The position numbers and the translations under genes are program-made. From NCBI GenBank assembly GCA_902825875.1, contig CADECP010000017.1, positions 87,240 to 151,239 of the forward strand: a DNA stretch of 64,000 bases. The letters run 5' to 3'. Source of the DNA: an uncultured Acidobacteriota bacterium (GTDB taxonomy: Bacteria > Acidobacteriota > Blastocatellia > RBC074). The notes below the pieces were generated by a model that did no database searches, had not been told where the DNA came from, and saw only the letters and a list, made by a program, of their open reading frames with translations. Of this stretch, positions 36,481 through 46,020 are shown piece after piece. How positions within the stretch are numbered: position 1 is the first letter of the stretch; each line of letters begins with the position of its first letter.

Positions 36481-38207
36481 AAACCCGTATCTTGATTCTT
36501 CTGATTGCCTTGTTTCTTCCCGTCAGCGCGCAACAACAACGCGGCACAATCACCGGGCGAGTCGTCACCGATGAAGGCACGCCGTTGTCCGGCGTCACCG
36601 TGATGTTGGCGAGTTACAACGGTTCCGCCAGTCCCAGCACATTGAAAAGAGCCTTAACCGATCAGGAAGGCAATTTTCAGTTCACCAATCTGGCCGCGCA
36701 CAGTTACACGATCAACGTCACTGAAACGCTTGGTTACGTCGCGCCTTCGTACCCGCCAAACGTGCCGCGCCCGGTTTATCGAATTGGAGAAAACGTCACG
36801 CTTCGTCTGACGCGCGGCGGCGTGATTACCGGTAGAGTCACTTACGCCAACGGCGATCCGATGATCGGCGTTTACGTTTCGGCAATTCGCATCCGCGACG
36901 CCAACGGAGCGCCCATTAATATCCAGTCGCCGTTTCTCGCTCGAATGACTGACGACCGAGGCGTTTATCGGGTTTATGGAGTATCAGCCGGGACTTACGT
37001 CGTCGCCGTCAATCAGGGTGGAGCGATTTTTTATGGCCAACAAACACCTTTCGACGGCGACGCGCCGACTTATTACCCATCGGCAACACGCGACACCGCC
37101 GTCGAAATCCAGGTACAGACCGGCATCGAATCTTCCGGCATAGACATTCGCCACCGCAGCGAGCGCGGATTCGCCGTCAGCGGCAAAATCACCGGCGGCA
37201 GCGAATCAACCGGGCCGAGGAGTTTTGCGGCCAGCGCTATCATAAGGACTTTTCCAACTGGCCTGAATGCTGGCATCGCAATAGCTGAATCTGGAACCGG
37301 CGGATTTTCTTTTCTCGGATTGCCGGACGGCGAATATGAACTGGTTGCTGAAATGGGCAGCAGCGACAGCGACGGAAACCAGCTTTCCGAACCTCGCCGC
37401 GTTGCGGTCAGAGGCAGCGACGTGACCGGCATCGAATTGCGGTTGATGCCGATGGCTTCCATCGCCGGAAAAGTCGTGCTCGAACCGTCACCGAACGTCT
37501 GCGATCCGAAAGCCAAATCTTCGCTGGAAGAACTGACGCTCATTTCGCGCCGCGAAGAAAAACCGACGGATTCACCGGCGTTGCTGCAACGTTACCAAGT
37601 AGTTTTAGCGCCAGACGACAAAGGCGAATTCAAGTTGAACAGGTTGGCGGCTGGCCGGTATCGCATCGAAACGAACCTTCCCGGCGAAAACTGGTTCGTC
37701 AAAGCAATTTCGTCAGGCGCTTCGGCGGCTTCGCCCGCCAGGGCTGGAACTTCAACCGCAGCGACCAAACCGGCAAACACAACCGATCTGGCCAAGCTGG
37801 GAGCATTGCTGAAATCCGGCGAACGCTTGACCGGCGTGACCTTCACCATCGCCGACGGAGCCGCCAGCTTGCGCGGCAAAATCGCTCCGGCTAAAGATGG
37901 CGGCAAGCTCCCTTCCCGATTGCGAGTGTTTTTGGTTCCGGCAGAAGCGACGGCAACTGACGATGTGTTGCGTTACGGCGAAGCCTTGACCAGCGATGGT
38001 TCGTTCGTCTTCACCAACTTCGCGCCGGGCAAATACTGGCTGTTGGCCAAACCGGTTGCTGACGCCGAACCGACTGACCGAATGCCTTCGCCTGTTGCTT
38101 GGGACGCCGCCGAACGCTTGAAGCTTCGCAAAGCCGCCGAAGCCGCCAAAACCGAAATCGAATTGAAGCCTTGCCAGCGCGTCAAAGATCACGTGCTGCG
38201 GTACTGA
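36477..38207 (+). CDS. B2: secreted carboxypeptidase-regulatory-like protein, B type
   Basis: 576 residues with a short signal peptide (MKTRILILLIALFLPVSAQ), then at once TITGRVVTDEGTPLSG, making this the cleanest uninterrupted B protein for comparison with B3 and B4. Further motifs: GVITGRVTYANGDPM, TDDRGVYRVYG, APTYYPSATRDTAV, SIAGKVVLEPSPNVCDPK and C-terminal CQRVKDHVLRY. The start overlaps the A2 stop (ATGA). The gene is followed after 17 bp by A3, so the array continues without a clear terminator. Confidence 0.85.
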   Translation: MKTRILILLIALFLPVSAQQQRGTITGRVVTDEGTPLSGVTVMLASYNGSASPSTLKRALTDQEGNFQFTNLAAHSYTINVTETLGYVAPSYPPNVPRPVYRIGENVTLRLTRGGVITGRVTYANGDPMIGVYVSAIRIRDANGAPINIQSPFLARMTDDRGVYRVYGVSAGTYVVAVNQGGAIFYGQQTPFDGDAPTYYPSATRDTAVEIQVQTGIESSGIDIRHRSERGFAVSGKITGGSESTGPRSFAASAIIRTFPTGLNAGIAIAESGTGGFSFLGLPDGEYELVAEMGSSDSDGNQLSEPRRVAVRGSDVTGIELRLMPMASIAGKVVLEPSPNVCDPKAKSSLEELTLISRREEKPTDSPALLQRYQVVLAPDDKGEFKLNRLAAGRYRIETNLPGENWFVKAISSGASAASPARAGTSTAATKPANTTDLAKLGALLKSGERLTGVTFTIADGAASLRGKIAPAKDGGKLPSRLRVFLVPAEATATDDVLRYGEALTSDGSFVFTNFAPGKYWLLAKPVADAEPTDRMPSPVAWDAAERLKLRKAAEAAKTEIELKPCQRVKDHVLRY

Positions 38208-38224
38208 CCGAGGAGGTGACACTT

Positions 38225-39886
38225 ATGCTCAAACTCTTTTCAACGATGTTTGTTCTTTTCTTGGCGCTGACGACCGTTGCGGCTCAACCGCCCAAACAGA
38301 AAGAAGCGACCGCCACCGTCAGCGGAACCGTCACCCTGAACGGTTCGGCGGTGAGAAATGCAGTCGTCAGTTTGCAGGCGCAAAATCAACCCGTGCCGCA
38401 ACAACCGTTGCGAGCGAAAACCGACACCGACGGACGCTTTCACTTCGCCGAAGTCGCCGCCGGGCAATACATGATCAGTGCGTTGACGCCTGGCTTTTAC
38501 TCGGCGAGCGATTTTCAATATGGCTTTCCCGGCAGAACGCTGAACGTCGGCAAAGGCGAAACCATCGAAAACATAGAGCTTCAGTTGAAACGCGGCGCAG
38601 TCATCACCGGGCGAGTCACCGACGAAAACGACGAGCTGATTGCCGAAACGCAGGTGCAATTGCAACGAGTCGGCGACCGCGTTTCTTTGCGCCAAAACAT
38701 GCTGAGCCTGGATATGTACCGAACCGACGACAGAGGCGTATATCGCATTTACGGATTGCCGCCCGGCAAATATCACGTCAGCGTAGGCTCGTCGGCGAGA
38801 GATGGACTTATCAGCTTCCAAAATGTGCGAGCTTCCATCGAACAAACCTTTCACCCGGACGCCACCGATCAAGCCAAAGCCAAAGTCGTCGAACTGGAGG
38901 AAGGCCAAATCGCCACCGACGTAAACATTCGCATCGGCAAACGGAAAAACTCTTACGAAGTGTCTGGCCGGGTGCTTGACGGTCAAACCGGGCAACCAGT
39001 CGTAGGGGTGAATTTGGAGTTACGCTTCATTCAGCCCACCACAGGAAGAGTTAGCGGCTGGGTAGTATCTTCAGGATCGAGAACCGATGCCAACGGCGAA
39101 TTTCAATTGCTAGGACTTCATCCTGGCAAATACATCATGTCCATTCGCGCCGCAGCGGGCAAAGATGAATACTTCAATGACCCAATCACGATCGAAGTCA
39201 CCGATGGCGATCTGGCAGGAATCGAAATTCGCGCTCAACGCGGAGCCGTTATCAGCGGCTGGGCCGTCATCGAAGGAACCACAGATCCGGCGATTCTGGC
39301 CAAACGTCCGCAAATCAATTTGAATGCCGCCACAGAAGATTCAACTTTTGCTTTCAACCAGAGAAGCGCTCGCGTAAGAACCGATGGAAGTTTTCAGATT
39401 GGTGGCCTGTCTGCTGGCAAAAAACGTCTTATCGCATACACCGGCGCGACAGGGTTTTCGCTGGTTCGCATCGAACAAAACGGCGCACCGATCAAAGACA
39501 ACCAGGTTGAAGTCCGAGCCGGTGAGGAAATCAAAAACGTCCGGTTCGTTTTTGCGCACAGCACGGCGGCGATTCGTGGACGAGTGGAATTTGTCGGCGG
39601 CACTTTGCCCGAAGGCATTTCGATCAACGTGATGATACAGCCGGTCGAACGCGGCTCGACCAATGGCAAAACTGCTCAGGTGGATGCGCGCGGGCTTTTT
39701 GTGGTGGCAGGTTTGTTGCCCGGCGAATACACCTTGCGACTTTCGGCCAGTTACCCGCAATTGAGCACACAGGAAATCAGCTTGTTGACGCGCAAAATCA
39801 TGAATCACACTCAGCGAGTTTCCGTTGCCAAAGACAGCCAGATTCAACTGACCATCACAATTGATTTAAGCCAGGAGGGACGATGA
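38225..39886 (+). CDS. A3: secreted carboxypeptidase-regulatory-like protein, A type
   Basis: 553 residues, signal peptide ending at TVAAQ, no cysteines. Domain starts: TVSGTVTLNGSAVRN, AVITGRVTDENDELI, YEVSGRVLDGQTGQPV, VISGWAVIEGTTDP, AIRGRVEFVGG. A-type motif TFHPDATDQAKAKVVEL and shared motif TDDRGVYRIYG. GAGGAGGTGA before the ATG at 38225 is a strong ribosome-binding site; the longer frame start lies in B2 and is rejected. The end LSQEGR is coded by a sequence containing AGGAGG for B3. Confidence 0.85.
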   Translation: MLKLFSTMFVLFLALTTVAAQPPKQKEATATVSGTVTLNGSAVRNAVVSLQAQNQPVPQQPLRAKTDTDGRFHFAEVAAGQYMISALTPGFYSASDFQYGFPGRTLNVGKGETIENIELQLKRGAVITGRVTDENDELIAETQVQLQRVGDRVSLRQNMLSLDMYRTDDRGVYRIYGLPPGKYHVSVGSSARDGLISFQNVRASIEQTFHPDATDQAKAKVVELEEGQIATDVNIRIGKRKNSYEVSGRVLDGQTGQPVVGVNLELRFIQPTTGRVSGWVVSSGSRTDANGEFQLLGLHPGKYIMSIRAAAGKDEYFNDPITIEVTDGDLAGIEIRAQRGAVISGWAVIEGTTDPAILAKRPQINLNAATEDSTFAFNQRSARVRTDGSFQIGGLSAGKKRLIAYTGATGFSLVRIEQNGAPIKDNQVEVRAGEEIKNVRFVFAHSTAAIRGRVEFVGGTLPEGISINVMIQPVERGSTNGKTAQVDARGLFVVAGLLPGEYTLRLSASYPQLSTQEISLLTRKIMNHTQRVSVAKDSQIQLTITIDLSQEGR

Positions 39887-41832
39887 AAAACTTCGGCAAA
39901 TCATCAACTCTTGTTTCAATCTTTTGCATGACGCTGCTGGCTGGCTGGTCAAACAGCGCCGTATCTCAAAATCTGCGCGAGAATCAAAAGACCGTTTTCC
40001 TTAGCCCAGCCGTTCACGGCTGGGAAAGCGAAAGCCAAAGACAAGAAAGGGCGGTTCACCGTCCTTCCCAATCGGCTTTAGCCGCCAATCATTCGCGGCT
40101 AAAGCCTGATGCAAGCCCGATGAATCGGGCTGCCGGAAAACTTCCGCCTCATTTCCCAGCCGTAAACGGCTGGGCTAACGGAAATGAAAACTTCCAGGCG
40201 GATTCGCAGCAACGCGGAGCTATTTCCGGTCGCGTAGTCAGCGAAAGCGGCAAGCCGCTGGTCAACGTCACTGTTTCGCTCAGCGCGGCTGGCACAAATT
40301 CGCGTACGACGACGACCGACACCGAAGGCAATTTTCGATTCAACGGATTGACCAATCGAATGTATTTCGTCTCGCCCGTTCCGGCGCAAGGTTACGTTCC
40401 CCAACCGTTGCCCATCGAAGCTCGCGGCCCACGGTTTCGTCCCGGCGACACCGCTAATTTCACCATGCTGAAAGGCGGCGTCATCACTGGGCGAGTAACC
40501 GATCCCGAAGGCAACCCGGTCATCAGCATTCCGGTTTCGTTGATTCTTGTCCGCGACAGCGAAGACAACAAACAACTCATACAAGTTTCCGGCTTGGGCA
40601 GACAGCGCACCACCGACGACCGAGGCGTGTATCGAATTTATGGCTTGCAGCCGGGAACCTATCTGGTGGCGGCCAATCCGAATTCCACCGGAGGCATGTC
40701 TCAATTTTCGCCGTACGTTGGGCAAACGCCAACTTACCATCCATCTGCGACACGCGACACGGCAACCCAGGTGAAAGTTGATTACGGCACGGAAGCCAGC
40801 GGCATAGACATTCGCTTTCGCGCCGAAACCGGTCGCACCATCAGCGGCAAAGTCACCGGCAGCAGTTTGACGATCAACAACATCGCTGGCGTTTCGCTGA
40901 TCAGCGCCACAAACGAAGCTCAGGTCAGCAGCGAACAGGCGCGGCCAACCGAAGGCCAGCACGTGTTTTCGATTCCGGGATTGACCGACGGCGAATACAT
41001 CCTGACCTCCACATTTTTCAAACCCGACACCGAAGAGGTTTTCAGTTCGACACCGCGCCGCGTCGCCGTCAAAGGCGCGGATGTCACAGGGCTGACGTTG
41101 TCGCTGATTCCGATGGCAGGGATTTTCGGTCGTGTGGTGGTTGAAAAATCGCCGACCGTTTGCGACGCCAAACTGACAACCGCGTTGAGCGACGTATCGT
41201 TGACGGCCAGACGCGCCGAAAAAACAGGCGATCTGTCAGTCACACTTCCGCGCTTCGCCGTTCGAGGTGGTTCGGCTGACGGAAAAGGCGAATTCAAACT
41301 CAACAACCTGACTCCTGGGCTTCACCGGTTGATGGCTTTTTCGCGCAACGAAAACTGGTACGTGAAATCCATTCACGCCGTGCCGACTGGCTTGGGCAAA
41401 TCATCCATCGTCGCGGATTTGGTTCGCAACGGCGTGGCGCTGAAACCCGGCGAACGCTTGACCGGGGTGACCGTCGCCGTCACAGAAGGCGCAGCCAGCA
41501 TCAGCGGAAAACTCGCCCCGGCGCGTGAAGGCGATAAACTGCCGCAACGTGTTCGCGTTCACCTTGTCCCGACGGAACCGATGGCAGCAGACAATCTGTT
41601 GCGATACCTGGAAATCCAGAGCTTCAATGGCACGTTCAATTTGACTGGTCTTGCGCCTGGAAAATACTGGCTGCTGGCCAAACCGATTGCGGTGGACGAT
41701 CAAACTTTTCCGCCGCCTGTTGCCTGGGACGCCATCGAACGAGCGAAGCTCCGCAAAGAAGCCGAAGCCGCCAAAAACGAAATCGAATTGAAGGTTTGCC
41801 AACGTGTGAAAGATTATGCGCTTCGTTTCTGA
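39883..41832 (+). CDS. B3: B-type secreted protein with in-frame repeat insertion
   Basis: 649 residues, 73 more than B2. The signal peptide (LVSIFCMTLLAGWSNSAVSQ) is followed by a stretch (about residues 38-101) coded by a palindromic element (39996-40184), then AISGRVVSESGKPLVN, where other B proteins start right after the signal. The rest is normal: GVITGRVTDPEGNPV, TDDRGVYRIYG, TPTYHPSATRDTAT, FGRVVVEKSPTVCDAK and C-terminal CQRVKDYALRF. The start overlaps the A3 stop (ATGA). The inserted peptide contains no hydrophobic run and should be a flexible segment between signal and first domain. Confidence 0.85.
   Translation: MKNFGKSSTLVSIFCMTLLAGWSNSAVSQNLRENQKTVFLSPAVHGWESESQRQERAVHRPSQSALAANHSRLKPDASPMNRAAGKLPPHFPAVNGWANGNENFQADSQQRGAISGRVVSESGKPLVNVTVSLSAAGTNSRTTTTDTEGNFRFNGLTNRMYFVSPVPAQGYVPQPLPIEARGPRFRPGDTANFTMLKGGVITGRVTDPEGNPVISIPVSLILVRDSEDNKQLIQVSGLGRQRTTDDRGVYRIYGLQPGTYLVAANPNSTGGMSQFSPYVGQTPTYHPSATRDTATQVKVDYGTEASGIDIRFRAETGRTISGKVTGSSLTINNIAGVSLISATNEAQVSSEQARPTEGQHVFSIPGLTDGEYILTSTFFKPDTEEVFSSTPRRVAVKGADVTGLTLSLIPMAGIFGRVVVEKSPTVCDAKLTTALSDVSLTARRAEKTGDLSVTLPRFAVRGGSADGKGEFKLNNLTPGLHRLMAFSRNENWYVKSIHAVPTGLGKSSIVADLVRNGVALKPGERLTGVTVAVTEGAASISGKLAPAREGDKLPQRVRVHLVPTEPMAADNLLRYLEIQSFNGTFNLTGLAPGKYWLLAKPIAVDDQTFPPPVAWDAIERAKLRKEAEAAKNEIELKVCQRVKDYALRF
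39996..40184. repeat. Nested palindromic element inside B3, 189 bp (63 codons)
   Basis: Ends 39996-40025 and 40154-40184 are inverted copies (ttagcccagccgttcacggc and its complement, with one base change and one insertion). Each end is itself a palindrome, cccagccgt-N2-acggctggg. Between them lie ggctttagccg with cgcggctaaagcc and gcccgat-ga-atcgggc. The length is exactly 63 codons and adds no stop to the B3 frame. Confidence 0.85.
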
Positions 41833-41863
41833 CTTGATGGATTACGCAACCATTGGAGGTTCC

Positions 41864-43540
41864 ATGCTGAAACTCAAATTCTTATTGGTAATGTCACTGC
41901 TACCTGTGTTCGTCTGCGCGCAAACGCCTGTCAAAGAAGGCACGGCGACTGTTGCCGGAATCGTCACTTTGAAAGGCGAACCGGCGCGCAACGTCTCCGT
42001 CGCCTTGCAACCATACGGTCAGTACAACCAGAAAGACACTCAGCGGGCGACGACTGACGACGCCGGACGATTTCGCTTTGACCGCGTGAAAGCCGGGCGT
42101 TACGTGCTTGGCGTAGTGGCGCCGGGTTTTGTGGCGACCAGCGAAAACCAGTACGGGCCTCAAGGCAAGACGATCAATCTGGCCGACGGCGAAAACGCTC
42201 AGGTCGAAATTCCGCTCAGAATCGGCGGAGTCATCACCGGTCGAGTCACCGATTCGCGCGGCAATCCCATCGTCGGCGAAGGCCTGCAACTGACGCGGTT
42301 GAATGAACAAGGCAAACCGGAACCGCTCTTTTTAGGCCCTAACGGAATGTTTTATCACACCGATGATCGAGGCATTTATCGGCTGTACGGTTTGCAAGCC
42401 GGGCGGTATTTGATCGGGCTGGGATTCGAGCAGCGACCGAATTCGATCACGATGACCACCAATCGCGTCTATTACCCGTTCACTTATTACCCAAGCGCAA
42501 CCGACCAATCAGAAGCCAAACCGGTTGAAGTCACCGAAGGCCGCGAAACCGCCGGAATTGATATTGTCGTCAGCGGATTGAAGAAGAATTACGACGTCAG
42601 TGGCCGGGTGACTTACGCCGAAAACAATCAACCGGCCGTCGGCATTGAACTGGGTTACGGTTCAATTTCAACCACTGATAAAAACAGAGTTGGGGCTTCT
42701 GCTCGCAACAACTTTTTCACCAATTCAGCCGGTGAATTTCGCATGCAAAACGTGCTGCCGGGCAAATACGCCATTTTCGCGCAGCCAGCAAAAGAAGATA
42801 ACTCGTACAGCGAACCATTGATGTTTGAAATTTCCGACGGCGATGTCGAAAGCCTGGACTTAAAACTGCATCGCGGCAGTTCGCTCAGCGGCGTGGCCGC
42901 CATCGAAAACGCGGCTGATCCGGCAACGGCGGCAAAAGTCTCTGCGATACGGTTTTACTACGACATCAGAAGCCAGACGCTGACGGCTTCCGACAATCGC
43001 TCACCCTTTTCGCTGGCGGCCAACGGCGGATTCACCGTCAAAGGATTGCCGCCGGGCAAGCTCAGTTTTTCGATTATGGCGAATGAAGCGGCAAAGGGAT
43101 TTTCGCTGTTGCGGATTGAACGCGACGGCGCGATGTTGCGCGACGGCATTGACGTAGGCACAGGCGAACAAATCACAGGCGTTCGCCTGGTGTTGGGTTT
43201 CGGCTCAGGAGTGGTGCGCGGCCAGTTAAAACTTGCCGGAGGCGCTTTGCCCGAAACCGTCACTTTGTTGGTTGGAGCGCGCCGCCCGGACACAGGTTTG
43301 ACAGTTGGCAGAACTGCTCAGCCTGACCCGCGCGGCATATTCCGACTGGATAATCTGCCGCCCGGCGAAGTGGAAATTTACGTCAGGTCGTTTCATCGCT
43401 CGCCCGAACCACCGCCCGGTTACGAAGAGTTCACCAAACTGCTGACCGGCATCAAACAGCGCATCAACGTTGCCAACAACTCCGAAGCGCAAGCCGATTT
43501 GCTGCTTGACCTCAGCCGCAAGGAGGGCAATCAACAATGA
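41864..43540 (+). CDS. A4: secreted carboxypeptidase-regulatory-like protein, A type
   Basis: 558 residues, signal peptide MLKLKFLLVMSLLPVFVCAQ; the only cysteine is in the signal. Domain starts: TVAGIVTLKGEPARN, GVITGRVTDSRGNPIV, YDVSGRVTYAENNQPA, SLSGVAAIENAADP and VVRGQLKLAGG. A-type motif YYPSATDQSEAKPVEV and shared motif TDDRGIYRLYG. The start at 41864 follows GGAGG; a start 16 codons earlier lies partly in B3. The last codons contain AAGGAGG for B4. Confidence 0.85.
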   Translation: MLKLKFLLVMSLLPVFVCAQTPVKEGTATVAGIVTLKGEPARNVSVALQPYGQYNQKDTQRATTDDAGRFRFDRVKAGRYVLGVVAPGFVATSENQYGPQGKTINLADGENAQVEIPLRIGGVITGRVTDSRGNPIVGEGLQLTRLNEQGKPEPLFLGPNGMFYHTDDRGIYRLYGLQAGRYLIGLGFEQRPNSITMTTNRVYYPFTYYPSATDQSEAKPVEVTEGRETAGIDIVVSGLKKNYDVSGRVTYAENNQPAVGIELGYGSISTTDKNRVGASARNNFFTNSAGEFRMQNVLPGKYAIFAQPAKEDNSYSEPLMFEISDGDVESLDLKLHRGSSLSGVAAIENAADPATAAKVSAIRFYYDIRSQTLTASDNRSPFSLAANGGFTVKGLPPGKLSFSIMANEAAKGFSLLRIERDGAMLRDGIDVGTGEQITGVRLVLGFGSGVVRGQLKLAGGALPETVTLLVGARRPDTGLTVGRTAQPDPRGIFRLDNLPPGEVEIYVRSFHRSPEPPPGYEEFTKLLTGIKQRINVANNSEAQADLLLDLSRKEGNQQ

Positions 43541-45432
43541 CTGAAAACAATTTCTCTGCGATTGAACTTACTGCCGTCGAAACGGCTCTGCCGCCCGATG
43601 TGCGGAAGTGCTCTGCACTTCCGGCAAGCGCGCTGAAAGTTATGGGGCTATGCCCGAACGGTCAGGGCGTAGCCCTTTTGCCTTTTGTCCAATCTCGGCG
43701 AGTCGAAGACTCGCCGCACATCAAGCGGCAGAGCCGCATCGCAACATTGACCGCAGCAATTTCTCTGCTTGTTTTGTCTCTTACCGGATTGCCGCTGACT
43801 GCGTTTGCTCAAGCGCCTGCCAAAGGCACGATCACCGGTCGAGTCGTCAGCGATGAAGGCTCTGGCGTCCCCGGAATCACCGTCCGTTTGACGCCGACTG
43901 GAGCAACGCGGCTGGGGCAGGTTCGCTCCACCAGTTCGGACGACGAAGGCAATTTCCGATTCAATGATCTGCCCGCTCAGGTTTACTCCATCGAAGTGTC
44001 GGGCGGACGCGCATTCGTTCCAGCGCCGAAATCCACCGCCGAACGCGCCGAACCTCGCCGAGTGCGAATCGGCGATAGCGTCACGCTGACGATGATTCGT
44101 GGCGGAGTCATCACCGGTCGCGTGACCAATTCCGCAGGCGAAGGGCTGATTGCCATGCCGCTGGCAGCAATCATGGTTCGAGATGCCGACGGAAATCAGG
44201 TCGGCGCGCAATTGCTCAACCGGCAATCTGCCAGCGACGACCGTGGCGTTTATCGCTTTTTCGGGCTGACACCGGGCACTTACGTGGTGCTGGCCAATTA
44301 CGGCAACCCGTATTGGGATTCGCAGGCTTCGCTGTACGACAACGAAGCGCCGACTTATTACCCGTCTTCGACGCGTGACGCTGCCGTCGAAATCCAGGTC
44401 GTCAGCGGCGGCGAAGCCAGCGGCATTGACATCAAATATCGCGGCGAACGCGGCCACGCCATCAGCGGAAAACTGGTCGGAGCGAAAGAATCAGGCAACG
44501 TGGATTTGCTGCACGTCGCCACACAAACTGTCATTGCCAACAAATACGTTTATGCGGGTAGGGGCGAAATGGGTTACGAGTTTTTTGGCGTGCCTGACGG
44601 CGACTACGAACTCATCGCGCGCGAAAGCGGCAACGAAGCTGCCGCCGCTTCTTCGCCGCGCAAAGTGACGGTTCGCGGCGCGGATGTCGCCGGTCTGGAA
44701 TTGAGATTGCTGCCGCTTGGTTCCATCGCCGGGCGAGTGGTGATCGAAACGGCTCCGGGCGTTTGCGAAAAACCACCGCTGACAACGCTGGAAGAAATTC
44801 TGGTAATGGCTCGCCCGGAAGAAAAACCGCGCGCCGAAACCGATCCGGTCAGCAGACCGAATTCTTCCGAATCCGCCGTCAACTCCAAAGGCGAATTCGA
44901 GCTTCGCAGACTGACCACCGTTCGCCACAGGCTGGCGTTGAATCTGCCGAACGAACATCTGTACGTGAAATCATTGTTGCTGCCAACGGTCAAACCCGCC
45001 ACAGACCTGGCTCGTAGCGGAGTTCAGTTGAAACAAGGCGAAAAGCTCGGCGGCGTCACCGTCACGCTGGCCGAAGGCGCAGCCAGCTTGCGCGGCAAAG
45101 TCTCCGCCGGCAAAGAAGGCGCTCGACTGCCATCGCGCCTGCGAATTCACCTGATTCCCGCCGAATCAACCGTTGCCGATGACTTGTTGCGCTACGCCGA
45201 AAAGATCGCGGCCAGCGACGGCGCCTTCGCCTTTACAAATCTGGCTCCGGGCAAATACCTGCTGCTGACGCGCGCCGTTCCAGACAACGAACCCGCCGAC
45301 CGCCCGCCTTCGCCTGTTGCCTGGGACAATGCCGAACGGTTGAAACTTCGCCGCGCAGCCGAAGCCGCCAAAAATGAAGTCGAATTGAAGGCTTGCCAGC
45401 GCGCGAAAGATCACGTGTTGCGATTGCCTTGA
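43537..45432 (+). CDS. B4: B-type secreted protein with repeat insertion before signal
   Basis: 631 residues. The start overlaps the A4 stop (ATGA), but the hydrophobic signal (IATLTAAISLLVLSLTGLP) begins only at about residue 68, because a palindromic element (43583-43736) fills about codons 16-67. The mature part is typical B: TITGRVVSDEGSGVPG, GVITGRVTNSAGEGLI, TDDRGVYRFFG, APTYYPSSTRDAAV, GRVVIETAPGVCEK and CQRAKDHVLRLP. The long N-terminal extension may impair export, or a start inside the element (for example an ATG near codon 35) may be used. Confidence 0.83.
   Translation: MTENNFSAIELTAVETALPPDVRKCSALPASALKVMGLCPNGQGVALLPFVQSRRVEDSPHIKRQSRIATLTAAISLLVLSLTGLPLTAFAQAPAKGTITGRVVSDEGSGVPGITVRLTPTGATRLGQVRSTSSDDEGNFRFNDLPAQVYSIEVSGGRAFVPAPKSTAERAEPRRVRIGDSVTLTMIRGGVITGRVTNSAGEGLIAMPLAAIMVRDADGNQVGAQLLNRQSASDDRGVYRFFGLTPGTYVVLANYGNPYWDSQASLYDNEAPTYYPSSTRDAAVEIQVVSGGEASGIDIKYRGERGHAISGKLVGAKESGNVDLLHVATQTVIANKYVYAGRGEMGYEFFGVPDGDYELIARESGNEAAAASSPRKVTVRGADVAGLELRLLPLGSIAGRVVIETAPGVCEKPPLTTLEEILVMARPEEKPRAETDPVSRPNSSESAVNSKGEFELRRLTTVRHRLALNLPNEHLYVKSLLLPTVKPATDLARSGVQLKQGEKLGGVTVTLAEGAASLRGKVSAGKEGARLPSRLRIHLIPAESTVADDLLRYAEKIAASDGAFAFTNLAPGKYLLLTRAVPDNEPADRPPSPVAWDNAERLKLRRAAEAAKNEVELKACQRAKDHVLRLP
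43583..43736. repeat. Nested palindromic element inside B4, about 154 bp
   Basis: Ends 43583-43605 (cggctctgccgcccgatgtg...) and 43714-43736 are inverted with two mismatches in 23 bp. Inside are three hairpins: cggaagtgc-tct-gcacttccg, gggctatgccc...gggcgtagccc and ggcgagt-cga-agactcgcc. The frame of B4 stays open through it. Confidence 0.85.
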
Positions 45433-45504
45433 CCGATGGTAAGATCGCCGCCGTTCCGTTCCTTCCCCGCCCCGCAATTTCATTTTCGAGAGGTACAAGG
45501 TTTG

Positions 45505-46020
45505 ATGAAGACAATGAAAGCGATGGCAATTTGTGTGTTCGTGTTGTTGGCGGCATCGGCTGCTTATGGGCAAACGAAATCGAAATCGGCGATTCCAAAA
45601 TTCGACGGAACCTGGGCGCTCGACCGCGAAAAAAGTTCCGGGTTGACAGGCGCTCTGGGCAATGCCGAAATTCTGATGGTTGTGACTCAGAACGCCAAAC
45701 AATTGACCGCTGAACAAAAAGTCGTCATTCGGGAACGCGAACAACCTTCACAGGAATTGATCTACAAACTCGACGGCAGCGAAAACCACGTCGAAGTCGT
45801 TCGCCCGTTGGCAGGAACCATGAAGTTGAAAGCCAATTGGCTGAACAACGGCAAAGTGCTGGAACTGCATTCGACTATCACTGGCGAAACCGGCGACAAA
45901 GAAGCCACGATTTCGACCGTAGAACAATGGCAATTGATTGGCGAGACCTTGCGAATCCTTCGCACACGAAAATCTCCGCAAGGCACTCAAACATTCAAAC
46001 TCGTGTTTCAAAAACAATGA
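45505..46020 (+). CDS. Small secreted beta-rich protein
   Basis: 171 residues with a signal peptide ([22 protein letters not shown]). The mature part has alternating polar/apolar strands ([54 protein letters not shown]), suggesting a lipocalin-like beta barrel, but no named family is recognised. It follows B4 by 72 bp and overlaps the start of the GH2 gene as ATGA, so it is probably made together with the GH2 enzyme. GAGGTAC stands upstream of the chosen ATG; the longer frame has no signal at its start. Confidence 0.7.
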   Translation: MKTMKAMAICVFVLLAASAAYGQTKSKSAIPKFDGTWALDREKSSGLTGALGNAEILMVVTQNAKQLTAEQKVVIREREQPSQELIYKLDGSENHVEVVRPLAGTMKLKANWLNNGKVLELHSTITGETGDKEATISTVEQWQLIGETLRILRTRKSPQGTQTFKLVFQKQ

